64,000 bases of DNA from Pseudomonas khorasanensis (lineage in GTDB: Bacteria; Pseudomonadota; Gammaproteobacteria; Pseudomonadales; Pseudomonadaceae), in NCBI RefSeq assembly GCF_014268505.2, contig NZ_JABWQP020000005.1:248001-312000 (forward strand), in the 5' to 3' direction. A model generated the notes under the pieces. It made no database searches. It was not told where the DNA came from and saw only the letters and a list, made by a program, of their open reading frames with translations. Shown in pieces: positions 48,142 through 64,000 of the stretch; the first letter of the stretch is position 1; each line of letters starts with the position of its first letter. Position numbers and translations under genes: made by a program.

Positions 48142-48170
48142 TTCTATAGACGCCCCTGATAGGTGTCAAC
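48142..48170 (-). promoter_or_regulatory. Sigma70 promoter of the S10 operon
   Basis: Minus strand TTGACA-17 bp-TAGAAT, full consensus -35 and 5/6 -10, just downstream of the tuf terminator. The leader to rpsJ would be about 55-60 nt. Confidence 0.85.
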
Positions 48171-48175
48171 CCAAT

Positions 48176-48202
48176 AAAAAAGGCCCCCGCTAAGCGGGGG
48201 CC
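48176..48202 (-). terminator. Terminator of the str operon (after tuf)
   Basis: GGCCCCCGC-TAA-GCGGGGGCC followed on the minus strand by TTTTTTATT. Confidence 0.93.
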
Positions 48203-48235
48203 CTCTCAAACATAGAGCTATCTCGGAAGAGATAA

Positions 48236-49429
48236 TTACTCGATGATTTTAGCTACAACACCAGCACCAACGGTACGGCCACCTTCGCGAATAGCGAAAC
48301 GCAGACCGTCTTCCATTGCGATGGTTTTGATCAGGGTAACAACCATTTTGATGTTGTCGCCCGGCATTACCATCTCAACGCCTTCCGGCAGCTCGCAGTT
48401 ACCAGTCACGTCAGTAGTACGGAAGTAGAACTGTGGACGGTAGCCTTTGAAGAACGGAGTGTGACGACCGCCTTCTTCTTTGCTCAGAACGTACACTTCA
48501 GCTTCGAACTTGGTGTGCGGCTTGACCGAACCTGGCTTGACCAGAACCTGGCCACGCTCAACGTCGTCACGCTTGGTACCACGCAGCAGAACGCCGCAGT
48601 TCTCGCCAGCACGACCTTCGTCGAGCAGCTTACGGAACATTTCAACACCGGTGCAGGTGGTGACGGTGGTGTCACGCAGACCAACGATTTCCAGTGGATC
48701 CTGAACCTTGACGATACCGCGCTCGATACGACCGGTTACAACAGTACCGCGACCGGAGATCGAGAATACGTCTTCGATTGGCATCAGGAACGGCTTGTCG
48801 ATAACACGGACTGGATCCGGGATGTAGCTGTCCAGAGTCTCAACCAGTTTACGAACGGACGTGGTGCCCATTTCGTTATCGTCTTTGCCTTCCAGAGCCA
48901 TACGAGCAGAACCGATGATGATCGGAGTGTCGTCACCTGGGAAGTCGTAAGTGCTCAGCAGATCGCGCACTTCCATCTCAACCAGTTCCAGCAGCTCAGC
49001 GTCGTCTACCAGGTCAGCCTTGTTCAGGTAAACCACGATGTACGGAACGCCTACCTGACGGGACAGCAGGATGTGCTCACGGGTTTGTGGCATCGGACCA
49101 TCAGCGGCCGAGCAAACCAGGATTGCGCCGTCCATCTGGGCAGCACCGGTGATCATGTTCTTCACATAGTCAGCGTGACCTGGGCAGTCAACGTGAGCGT
49201 AGTGACGGATCAGCGAGTTGTATTCAACGTGCGCGGTGTTGATGGTGATACCACGAGCTTTTTCTTCTGGCGCGCTGTCGATCTTATCGAAGTCAACGAT
49301 TGCCGAACCGAATACTTCGGAGCAAACGCGAGTCAGAGCAGCAGTCAGAGTGGTTTTACCGTGGTCAACGTGACCAATGGTGCCAACGTTGACGTGCGGT
49401 AGGGAACGATCAAATTTTTCTTTAGCCAC
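48236..49429 (-). CDS. tuf: Elongation factor Tu
   Basis: 397 residues from a GTG start with AGGAG upstream. GTPase motifs G1 GHVDHGKT, G3 DCPGHADY, G4 NKADLVDD and the switch I region are intact; domains 2 and 3 follow ([39 protein letters not shown]). Delivers aminoacyl-tRNA. 31 bp after fusA. Pseudomonads usually have a second tuf elsewhere; only one is in this window. Confidence 0.98.
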   Translation of the reverse strand: MAKEKFDRSLPHVNVGTIGHVDHGKTTLTAALTRVCSEVFGSAIVDFDKIDSAPEEKARGITINTAHVEYNSLIRHYAHVDCPGHADYVKNMITGAAQMDGAILVCSAADGPMPQTREHILLSRQVGVPYIVVYLNKADLVDDAELLELVEMEVRDLLSTYDFPGDDTPIIIGSARMALEGKDDNEMGTTSVRKLVETLDSYIPDPVRVIDKPFLMPIEDVFSISGRGTVVTGRIERGIVKVQDPLEIVGLRDTTVTTCTGVEMFRKLLDEGRAGENCGVLLRGTKRDDVERGQVLVKPGSVKPHTKFEAEVYVLSKEEGGRHTPFFKGYRPQFYFRTTDVTGNCELPEGVEMVMPGDNIKMVVTLIKTIAMEDGLRFAIREGGRTVGAGVVAKIIE

Positions 49430-49460
49430 GACAATTAACTCCTAGCCTAAAGGGGCTGAA

Positions 49461-51566
49461 TCAGCCTTGTTTTTTGGTTACGGATTCGACGATGTGCGAC
49501 GGAGCCGTATCGTATTTTTTGAATTCCATAGAGTAGCTTGCGCGACCCTGGGACATGGAACGAACGTCGGTCGCATAACCGAACATCTCACCCAGTGGAA
49601 CCTCGGCACGGATAACCTTGCCGGACACTGTGTCTTCCATACCCTGGATCATGCCGCGACGACGGTTAAGGTCGCCCATCACATCACCCATATAGTCTTC
49701 AGGCGTAACAACCTCTACCGCCATGATCGGCTCGAGCAACTCACCACCACCCTTCTGGGCCAGTTGCTTGGTCGCCATGGAAGCAGCCACTTTAAACGCC
49801 ATCTCGTTGGAGTCGACGTCGTGGTAAGAACCATCGAACACGGTAGCCTTCAGGCCGATCAGCGGATAGCCGGCAACAACACCGTTCTTCATCTGCTCTT
49901 CGATACCCTTCTGGATAGCCGGGATGTATTCCTTAGGAACCACACCACCTACTACTTCGTTCACGAATTGCAGACCTTCCTGACCTTCGTCAGCAGGAGC
50001 AAAACGGATCCAGCAGTGACCGAACTGACCACGACCGCCGGACTGGCGAACGAACTTGCCTTCGATTTCGCAGCTCTTCGTGATGCGCTCACGATAGGAA
50101 ACCTGAGGCTTGCCGATGTTGGCTTCGACGTTGAACTCACGGCGCATCCGGTCAACCAGGATGTCCAGGTGCAGCTCGCCCATGCCGGAGATGATCGTCT
50201 GACCAGTCTCTTCATCAGTTTTAACGCGGAAAGAAGGGTCTTCCTGAGCGAGTTTGCCCAGAGCGATACCCATTTTTTCCTGGTCATCCTTGGTCTTAGG
50301 CTCTACGGCAACCGAAATAACCGGCTCCGGGAAGTCCATGCGAACCAGAATGATTGGCTTGTCAGCGTTGCAGAGGGTTTCACCAGTGGTGACGTCCTTC
50401 ATGCCGATCAGGGCCGCGATGTCGCCAGCGCGTACTTCCTTGATCTCTTCACGGGCGTTTGCGTGCATTTGCACCATACGACCCACGCGCTCTTTCTTGC
50501 CTTTGACCGAGTTGATCACGCCGTCGCCGGAGTTCAACACGCCCGAGTAAACGCGGACGAAGGTCAAGGTACCCACGAATGGGTCGGTAGCGATCTTGAA
50601 CGCCAGAGCCGAGAACGGCTCCGCATCGTCTGCGTGACGCTCCAGCTCGACTTCTTCGTTATCCGGGTCAGTACCCTTGATAGCAGGAATGTCGGTTGGC
50701 GCAGGCAGGAAGTCGATGACGGCGTCGAGAACCAGGGGAACACCCTTGTTCTTGAAGGACGAACCGCAAACAGCCAGAACGATTTCGCCGGCGATAGTAC
50801 GCTGACGCAAAGCAGCTTTGATCTCTTCGATCGTCAGCTCTTCGCCTTCCAGGTACTTGTTCATCAGCTCTTCGCTGGCTTCGGCAGCAGCCTCGACCAT
50901 GTTGTTGCGCCACTCTTCAGCCAGCTCTTGCAGCTCGGCAGGAATGTCCTTGCGAACAGGGACCATACCTTTGTCAGAGTCATTCCAGTAGACAGCTTGC
51001 ATGTTGATCAGATCAATCTGACCCTGGAAGTTGTCTTCGGAACCGATGGCCAACTGGATCGGCACCGGAGTGTGACCCAGGCGCTGCTTGATCTGAGCGA
51101 TCACGCGCAGGAAGTTGGCGCCAGCACGGTCCATCTTGTTTACGTAAACAAGACGTGGAACGCCGTATTTGTTGGCTTGACGCCATACGGTTTCCGATTG
51201 CGGCTCAACACCCGAAGTACCGCAGAACACAACGACAGCGCCGTCGAGTACGCGCAGGGAACGCTCAACTTCAATGGTGAAGTCTACGTGGCCCGGGGTA
51301 TCGATTACGTTGAAACGGTGCTCGTGAGAGTACTGCTTCTCGGAACCTTTCCAGAAGGCGGTAATGGCAGCAGAAGTAATGGTAATACCACGCTCCTGCT
51401 CCTGAACCATCCAGTCTGTGGTCGCGGCGCCATCATGCACCTCGCCCATTTTGTGACTTTTGCCAGTGTAAAAAAGGACGCGCTCGGTGGTGGTGGTTTT
51501 ACCAGCATCCACGTGAGCGACGATACCGATGTTACGGTAGCGACTAATCGGAGTAGTACGAGCCAT
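49461..51566 (-). CDS. fusA: Elongation factor G
   Basis: 701 residues. GTPase motifs: [40 protein letters not shown] and [14 protein letters not shown]. Domains II-V follow, with domain IV reaching the decoding site ([20 protein letters not shown]). It catalyses translocation. The str operon order rpsL-rpsG-fusA-tuf is conserved. Confidence 0.98.
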   Translation of the reverse strand: MARTTPISRYRNIGIVAHVDAGKTTTTERVLFYTGKSHKMGEVHDGAATTDWMVQEQERGITITSAAITAFWKGSEKQYSHEHRFNVIDTPGHVDFTIEVERSLRVLDGAVVVFCGTSGVEPQSETVWRQANKYGVPRLVYVNKMDRAGANFLRVIAQIKQRLGHTPVPIQLAIGSEDNFQGQIDLINMQAVYWNDSDKGMVPVRKDIPAELQELAEEWRNNMVEAAAEASEELMNKYLEGEELTIEEIKAALRQRTIAGEIVLAVCGSSFKNKGVPLVLDAVIDFLPAPTDIPAIKGTDPDNEEVELERHADDAEPFSALAFKIATDPFVGTLTFVRVYSGVLNSGDGVINSVKGKKERVGRMVQMHANAREEIKEVRAGDIAALIGMKDVTTGETLCNADKPIILVRMDFPEPVISVAVEPKTKDDQEKMGIALGKLAQEDPSFRVKTDEETGQTIISGMGELHLDILVDRMRREFNVEANIGKPQVSYRERITKSCEIEGKFVRQSGGRGQFGHCWIRFAPADEGQEGLQFVNEVVGGVVPKEYIPAIQKGIEEQMKNGVVAGYPLIGLKATVFDGSYHDVDSNEMAFKVAASMATKQLAQKGGGELLEPIMAVEVVTPEDYMGDVMGDLNRRRGMIQGMEDTVSGKVIRAEVPLGEMFGYATDVRSMSQGRASYSMEFKKYDTAPSHIVESVTKKQG

Positions 51567-51596
51567 AAAGCCCTCGCAAAATTAGTGAAGCTAAAA

Positions 51597-52070
51597 TTAG
51601 AAGCGGTAGTGCGAGAAAGCTTTGTTGGCTTCGGCCATACGGTGCACGTCTTCACGCTTCTTAACAGCAGCACCTTTACCTTCAGCAGCATCCAGCAGCT
51701 CGCCAGCCAAACGCAGAGCCATAGACTTTTCGCCACGCTTGCGCGCGAAGTCTACCAACCAGCGCATTGCCAGAGCGTTACGACGGGAAGGACGAACCTC
51801 AACCGGAACCTGGTAAGTAGCACCACCAACGCGGCGCGACTTCACTTCGACCAGCGGAGCGATGGCGTCGAGTGCTTTTTCGAAGAGTTCCAGGGGATCG
51901 GTGCCAGCCTTACGGGTCGCAACGGTTTCCAGGGCACCATAAACGATACGTTCGGCAACGGCTTTCTTGCCGCTTTCCATAACGTGGTTCATGAATTTGG
52001 CGAGGATCTGGCTTCCGTATTTCGGATCGTCCAGAATCTCACGCTTTGCTGCTACGCGACGTCTTGGCAT
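51597..52070 (-). CDS. rpsG: 30S ribosomal protein S7
   Basis: 157 residues; [20 protein letters not shown] start, [20 protein letters not shown] and [20 protein letters not shown]. One residue longer than the P. aeruginosa protein as recalled, at the [11 protein letters not shown] loop. Head assembly protein and repressor of the str operon in E. coli. Confidence 0.98.
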   Translation of the reverse strand: MPRRRVAAKREILDDPKYGSQILAKFMNHVMESGKKAVAERIVYGALETVATRKAGTDPLELFEKALDAIAPLVEVKSRRVGGATYQVPVEVRPSRRNALAMRWLVDFARKRGEKSMALRLAGELLDAAEGKGAAVKKREDVHRMAEANKAFSHYRF

Positions 52071-52177
52071 GATAAGCCCTCAAGCGGTCTTCAGGTTAGC
52101 TCGGGACAGCTCCAATGGATGCGTGCCCGACCTTACTCTTATCGACTCAATAAAATGAAAATCTGCAAAACGGCCGA

Positions 52178-52549
52178 TTACTTCGGACGCTTGGTACCGT
52201 ACTTCGAACGACCCTGGTTACGACCTTTAACGCCGGAAGTATCCAAAGAACCGCGAACGGTGTGGTAACGAACACCTGGCAAGTCTTTTACACGGCCGCC
52301 ACGAATCAGTACGACGCTGTGCTCTTGCAGGTTGTGGCCTTCACCGCCGATGTACGAGGAAACCTCGAAACCGTTGGTCAGGCGCACACGGCATACTTTA
52401 CGCAGTGCCGAGTTAGGTTTTTTCGGCGTGGTGGTGTACACACGGGTGCACACGCCACGACGTTGCGGGCAGTTCTGCAGCGCAGGTACGTCGGATTTCT
52501 CGACGATACGCTTACGCGGCTGACGTACCAGCTGGTTGATAGTTGCCAT
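52178..52549 (-). CDS. rpsL: 30S ribosomal protein S12
   Basis: 123 residues: [20 protein letters not shown] start. Lys43 in [12 protein letters not shown] and the Lys in [11 protein letters not shown] (about 88) are wild type, so the strain should be streptomycin-sensitive at this locus. First gene of the str operon, 92 bp downstream of a good promoter. Confidence 0.98.
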
Positions 52550-52640
52550 CTACTAGCTCCACTGTTGTCTTGCGACGCTATTGTCTTGCAAGAAAAGCAA
52601 AATGGCAGGAACGAATTCCCGCCAAATTTAGGGGATCAAG

Positions 52641-52669
52641 AGTCTAAAGAGGATCTTGGCCCCAGTCAA
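52641..52669 (-). promoter_or_regulatory. Sigma70 promoter of the str operon (rpsL)
   Basis: Minus strand TTGACT-17 bp-TAGACT in the 216-bp gap between rpoC and rpsL. The remainder of the gap shows no coding frame or clear terminator for rpoC. Confidence 0.65.
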
Positions 52670-52765
52670 GGCAAGGCCCCGACCTCCCCGCCCATCAAAC
52701 CTCGACTAAATGTCTCGATTCGATGAACGGAGCGATCAGGGCCTTACGCTCATTTATCGCAGAAC

Positions 52766-56965
<4,200 letters not shown>

Positions 56966-57029
56966 GGCCTTTCCTCCTGGCGGAGCAGAGAGCGGGCAAT
57001 CCTGCCCCGCTCTCGATTCGCGTCACGTG

Positions 57030-61103
<4,074 letters not shown>

Positions 61104-61247
61104 CAGCGTTCCCCAGCTTGGTCACCTGCTTGTTTGGCCCCTCCCGACGGGAGCAGCCAGAAAATCGTGCAAACCCCATGGTTTGCGCCACCGCATCGGG
61201 TGGTTACAGCTCGTTATCAGCGCCGACCCAGTCGGCTGCCAATAACG

Positions 61248-61277
61248 GAAAAAGGCCGGTGGCAAGAGCCACCAGCC
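61248..61277 (-). terminator. Attenuator hairpin between rplL and rpoB
   Basis: Minus strand GGCTGGTGGC-TCTT-GCCACCGGCC followed by TTTTTCC. This is the position of the partial terminator in E. coli that lets only a share of rplKAJL transcripts continue into rpoBC. Further smaller palindromes (GCCGAC..GTCGGC and GCAAACC..GGTTTGC) occur between it and rpoB and may be processing sites. Confidence 0.85.
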
Positions 61278-61323
61278 ATCAGCCTGTCGCTTGACGCTCG
61301 GGCTGGAGGAGCAAAGTCGATGC

Positions 61324-61689
61324 TTACTTCAGCTCGACTTTAGCGCCTGCTTCTTCCAGCTTCTTCTTGGCGTCTTCAGCCGCTTCTTTCGAAACGCCTT
61401 CAGCTACAACCTGAGGAGCGCCGTCTACTTTCTCTTTGGCTTCTTTCAGGCCCAGACCAGTCAGTTCACGAACTGCCTTGATCACGTTAACCTTCTTCTC
61501 GCCAGCTTCCAGCAGAACAACGTTGAACTCGGTTTGCTCTTCAACTACAGCGGCAGCAGCAGCTGGACCAGCCGAAGCGGCAGCAGCGGTAACGCCGAAG
61601 GTTTCTTCCATCGCTTTGATCAGCTCAACGATTTCCACTACGGATTTCTGGCCGATTGCTTCGATGATTTGTTCGTTAGTCAGAGACAT
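61324..61689 (-). CDS. rplL: 50S ribosomal protein L7/L12
   Basis: 121 residues. N-terminal dimerisation helices ([20 protein letters not shown]), an Ala-rich hinge at about 36-50 ([15 protein letters not shown]) and the factor-binding CTD ([20 protein letters not shown]). Multiple copies form the stalk that recruits translation factors. 74 bp after rplJ. Confidence 0.98.
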   Translation of the reverse strand: MSLTNEQIIEAIGQKSVVEIVELIKAMEETFGVTAAAASAGPAAAAAVVEEQTEFNVVLLEAGEKKVNVIKAVRELTGLGLKEAKEKVDGAPQVVAEGVSKEAAEDAKKKLEEAGAKVELK

Positions 61690-61763
61690 GACTCAATTCC
61701 TGAATTGGGGGACGGCCTACGCGACCATCGAAATAAACAAAAAACGCGAGAAACTGACGAGCC

Positions 61764-62264
61764 TTAGGCTGCAGCAGCTTCTTTCTGGTCGCGAATTGCC
61801 GCCAGAGTACGAGCCAACTTGCTGGTAGCGCCTTGAATCACGCTCATCAGCTGAGAAATTGCTTCGTCACGGGTCGGCAGAGTTGCCAGTACGTCGATCT
61901 GATTAGCTGCGAGGAACTTGCCCTCGAACGCAGCTGCCTTGATCTCGAACTTGTCCTGACCCTTGGCAAACTCTTTGAAGATACGGGCAGCAGCGCCCGG
62001 ATGTTCGTTCGAGAATGCAATCAGGGTCGGGCCGGTGAACACGTCGTTGAGGACACTGTATTGAGTGTCAGCAACAGCGCGCTTGAGCAGGGTATTACGT
62101 ACAACACGTACGTAAACGCCAGCTTCACGAGCCTCTTTACGGAGTCCGGTCATTGCGCCTACTGTTACGCCACGTGCATCAACCACGACAGCGGACAGAG
62201 CGACTTTGGCAGCCTCGTTGACTTCAGCGACGATGGCCTTCTTGTCTTCGAGATTAATTGCCAC
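61764..62264 (-). CDS. rplJ: 50S ribosomal protein L10
   Basis: 166 residues from a GTG start ([20 protein letters not shown]) with AGGAG upstream. Holds the L7/L12 dimers; with them it represses its own translation by binding the leader just upstream, which is readable here. Confidence 0.97.
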   Translation of the reverse strand: MAINLEDKKAIVAEVNEAAKVALSAVVVDARGVTVGAMTGLRKEAREAGVYVRVVRNTLLKRAVADTQYSVLNDVFTGPTLIAFSNEHPGAAARIFKEFAKGQDKFEIKAAAFEGKFLAANQIDVLATLPTRDEAISQLMSVIQGATSKLARTLAAIRDQKEAAAA

Positions 62265-62342
62265 GGGTTTAACTCCTGCTTGTTACCGTTTCATTCGATC
62301 GGAACCGAATGTCGTTTTGGTGTCTGATTCGGTAAGGAACCG

Positions 62343-62403
62343 GGAGCACCATCTGCGTAGGCTTTTGGTTTAAGGCTTGCGCCGCCTACGGTCTTGGATA
62401 GCC
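62343..62403 (-). ncRNA. L10 leader (autoregulatory mRNA element of rplJL)
   Basis: On the minus strand CTATCCAAGACCGTAGGCGG, GCAAGCC and GCCTACGCAGATGGTGCTCC reproduce the bulged-stem core of the gammaproteobacterial L10 leader, about 80 bp before rplJ. L10-L7/L12 binds it to repress translation. Confidence 0.85.
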
Positions 62404-62461
62404 CCCGCCAGGCAGGGACCCCAATCTTTCAAATTGGCGCGCAAACGCGCCAACTTTTGTC

Positions 62462-63157
62462 TTATGCGTCCAGCGAGCTCTGATCGATAACCAGACCTGG
62501 GCCCATGGTGGTGCTCAGGGTAACGCGCTTGACGTAGATGCCTTTCGAGGAAGCTGGCTTGATACGCTTCAGGTCAGCGATCAGTGCTTCAACGTTTTCC
62601 TTCAGCTTGACGGCATCGAAGCCCATCTTGCCAACGGAAGTGTGGATGATGCCGTTCTTGTCGGTGCGATAGCGAACCTGACCAGCCTTGGCATTCTTGA
62701 CGGCAGTAGCCACGTCAGGAGTTACGGTGCCGACCTTCGGGTTAGGCATCAGGCCACGCGGGCCGAGGATCTGACCCAACTGACCTACAACGCGCATGGC
62801 ATCCGGGGATGCGATCACTACGTCATAGTTCAGGTCGCCGCCTTTCATTTCGGCAGCCAGATCGTCCATACCTACACGGTCAGCGCCGGCAGCCAGAGCG
62901 GCCTCGGCAGCTGGACCCTGGGTGAACACAGCAACGCGAACAGTCTTGCCAGTGCCGTGTGGCAGCACAGTAGCGCTACGAACAACCTGGTCGGATTTAC
63001 GCGGGTCTACACCCAGGTTTACAGCAACGTCGAACGACTCGCTGAACTTGACAGTCGACAGCTCAGCCAGCAGAGCAGCAGCGTCTACAATGTTGTAGGC
63101 CTTGCCTGCTTCGATTTTGCCGGCGATAGCCTTTTGACGCTTGGTCAGCTTAGCCAT
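62462..63157 (-). CDS. rplA: 50S ribosomal protein L1
   Basis: 231 residues: [20 protein letters not shown] start and [20 protein letters not shown] signature. It forms the E-site stalk and in E. coli represses rplKA translation. The ATG overlaps the rplK stop (TAATG). Confidence 0.98.
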   Translation of the reverse strand: MAKLTKRQKAIAGKIEAGKAYNIVDAAALLAELSTVKFSESFDVAVNLGVDPRKSDQVVRSATVLPHGTGKTVRVAVFTQGPAAEAALAAGADRVGMDDLAAEMKGGDLNYDVVIASPDAMRVVGQLGQILGPRGLMPNPKVGTVTPDVATAVKNAKAGQVRYRTDKNGIIHTSVGKMGFDAVKLKENVEALIADLKRIKPASSKGIYVKRVTLSTTMGPGLVIDQSSLDA

Positions 63158-63588
63158 TACACACCCTCCACGTTAAGGCCCATGCTACGAGCAGAACCGG
63201 CGATAGTACGCACGGCTGCATCCATATCAGCTGCAGTCAGATCCGCGTTTTTGGTTTTCGCGATCTCTTCCAGCTGAGCACGGGTAACAGTGCCAACCTT
63301 AACGGTGTTCGGACGAGCGGAACCGCTGGTCAGACCGGCCGCCTTCTTCAGCAGAACCGATGCAGGGGTGGATTTGGTTTCGAAAGTGAAGCTGCGGTCG
63401 CTGTAGACAGTGATGATCACTGGAGTCGGCAGGCCTGCTTCAATACCCTGGGTACGGGCGTTGAAAGCCTTGCAGAATTCCATGATGTTCACGCCGTGCT
63501 GACCCAAAGCAGGGCCAACCGGTGGACTTGGGTTAGCCTGAGCGGCCTTCACTTGCAGCTTGATGTAAGCGGTAATCTTCTTGGCCAT
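63157..63588 (-). CDS. rplK: 50S ribosomal protein L11
   Basis: 143 residues from [20 protein letters not shown]; the family signature [20 protein letters not shown] follows, and the C-terminal RNA-binding domain has [20 protein letters not shown]. Located at the GTPase centre and needed for RelA activation. Confidence 0.98.
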   Translation of the reverse strand: MAKKITAYIKLQVKAAQANPSPPVGPALGQHGVNIMEFCKAFNARTQGIEAGLPTPVIITVYSDRSFTFETKSTPASVLLKKAAGLTSGSARPNTVKVGTVTRAQLEEIAKTKNADLTAADMDAAVRTIAGSARSMGLNVEGV

Positions 63589-63660
63589 GAGGCACTCCAA
63601 TTACGGGTTCGAACGCCTCGAAAGGCTCCCCGGTTACTTGCGCGTTTATCCCAGTGACGA

Positions 63661-63690
63661 CAAAACCCCACAGCCTATGGCTGCGGGGTT
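63661..63690 (-). terminator. Hairpin between nusG and rplK
   Basis: Minus strand AACCCC-G-CAGCC-ATA-GGCTG-T-GGGGTT followed by TTGTCG: eleven base pairs with one mismatch and a short T tract. It may end the secE-nusG transcript partly before rplK. Confidence 0.7.
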
Positions 63691-63705
63691 GGGATGCTTG
63701 CCCAG

Positions 63706-64000
63706 TTAGACCTTTTCGACCTGACTGAACTCCAACTCCACCGGAGTAGAGCGTCCGAAAATGAGCACTGCCACCTGGATCCGGCTCTTCTCGTAGTTAA
63801 CTTCTTCAACAACCCCGTTGAAATCAGCGAATGGGCCGTCATTGACTCGAACTGTTTCGCCTGGCTCGAAGAGAGTCTTCGGCTTCGGCTTGTCGCTACC
63901 ATCAGCAACACGACGCAGAATCGCTTCTGCCTCTTTATCTGTGATTGGCGCAGGCTTGTCAGCAGTACCACCGATAAAGCCCATCACCCGAGGAGTATCC
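63706..64000 (-). CDS. nusG: Transcription termination/antitermination factor NusG, C-terminal part
   Basis: The final 98 codons; the gene runs off the right edge. [11 protein letters not shown] joins the NTD end, then a linker, and the KOW domain [20 protein letters not shown] and [19 protein letters not shown]. The CTD contacts Rho or ribosomal S10. Gene order nusG-rplK as in all pseudomonads. Confidence 0.97.
   Translation of the reverse strand, partial: DTPRVMGFIGGTADKPAPITDKEAEAILRRVADGSDKPKPKTLFEPGETVRVNDGPFADFNGVVEEVNYEKSRIQVAVLIFGRSTPVELEFSQVEKV

Overview
The window is chromosomal DNA of a fluorescent pseudomonad, most likely of the Pseudomonas fluorescens group. The evidence is protein content, gene order matching two P. 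aeruginosa blocks recalled from memory (about PA4061-PA4069 and PA4232-PA4275), and the many paired REP palindromes of fluorescens-group type. No tRNA, rRNA, prophage, insertion sequence or CRISPR array was found.

Region 1 (1-7350) begins inside a YbbN/CnoX thioredoxin-like gene. It continues with a small conserved gene and a zinc-uptake cluster (histidine-rich ZrgA/DUF2796, LolD-like ATPase, FtsX-like permease, DUF3299) behind a probable Zur box. Next come the outer-membrane protein OprG behind an ANR-type site, and two overlapping sugar-nucleotide epimerase-like genes. Region 2 (7351-22190) holds Lhr helicase, a large MscS-family channel with a TTG start, a tightly overlapping phospholipid operon (DUF72, YbhP-like phosphodiesterase family, cardiolipin synthase ClsB, YbhN), an alpha/beta hydrolase with a DUF3182 ATP-grasp-like protein, and a GlxA-type regulator divergent from an isochorismatase-family hydrolase.

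Region 3 (22191-26858) is the most interesting accessory locus. It has the same six genes in the same order as E. coli yjfIJKLMC: DUF2170, a PspA/IM30 paralogue, DUF2491, DUF350 membrane protein, DUF1190 exported protein and a glutathionylspermidine-synthase-like ATP-grasp. It is preceded by two identical 12-bp palindromes that bracket a possible promoter, which suggests a dedicated regulator and an envelope-stress system of unknown chemistry.

Region 4 (26991-34136) carries ssb, a YajR-like MFS transporter, uvrA, heme-less ferritin ftnA and catalase katA (DNA repair, iron and peroxide defence). Region 5 (34329-64000) is the ribosomal protein/RNA polymerase supercluster, all on the minus strand: nusG(partial)-rplKAJL-rpoBC-rpsLG-fusA-tuf, then the S10, spc and alpha operons with secY, rpoA and rplQ. 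Several control sites are readable: an L10 leader, an rplL-rpoB attenuator hairpin, near-consensus promoters before rpsL, rpsJ and rpsM, and an unexpected terminator-promoter junction that splits the spc operon between rpsN and rpsH. REP elements are frequent up to 27 kb and absent from the ribosomal half.
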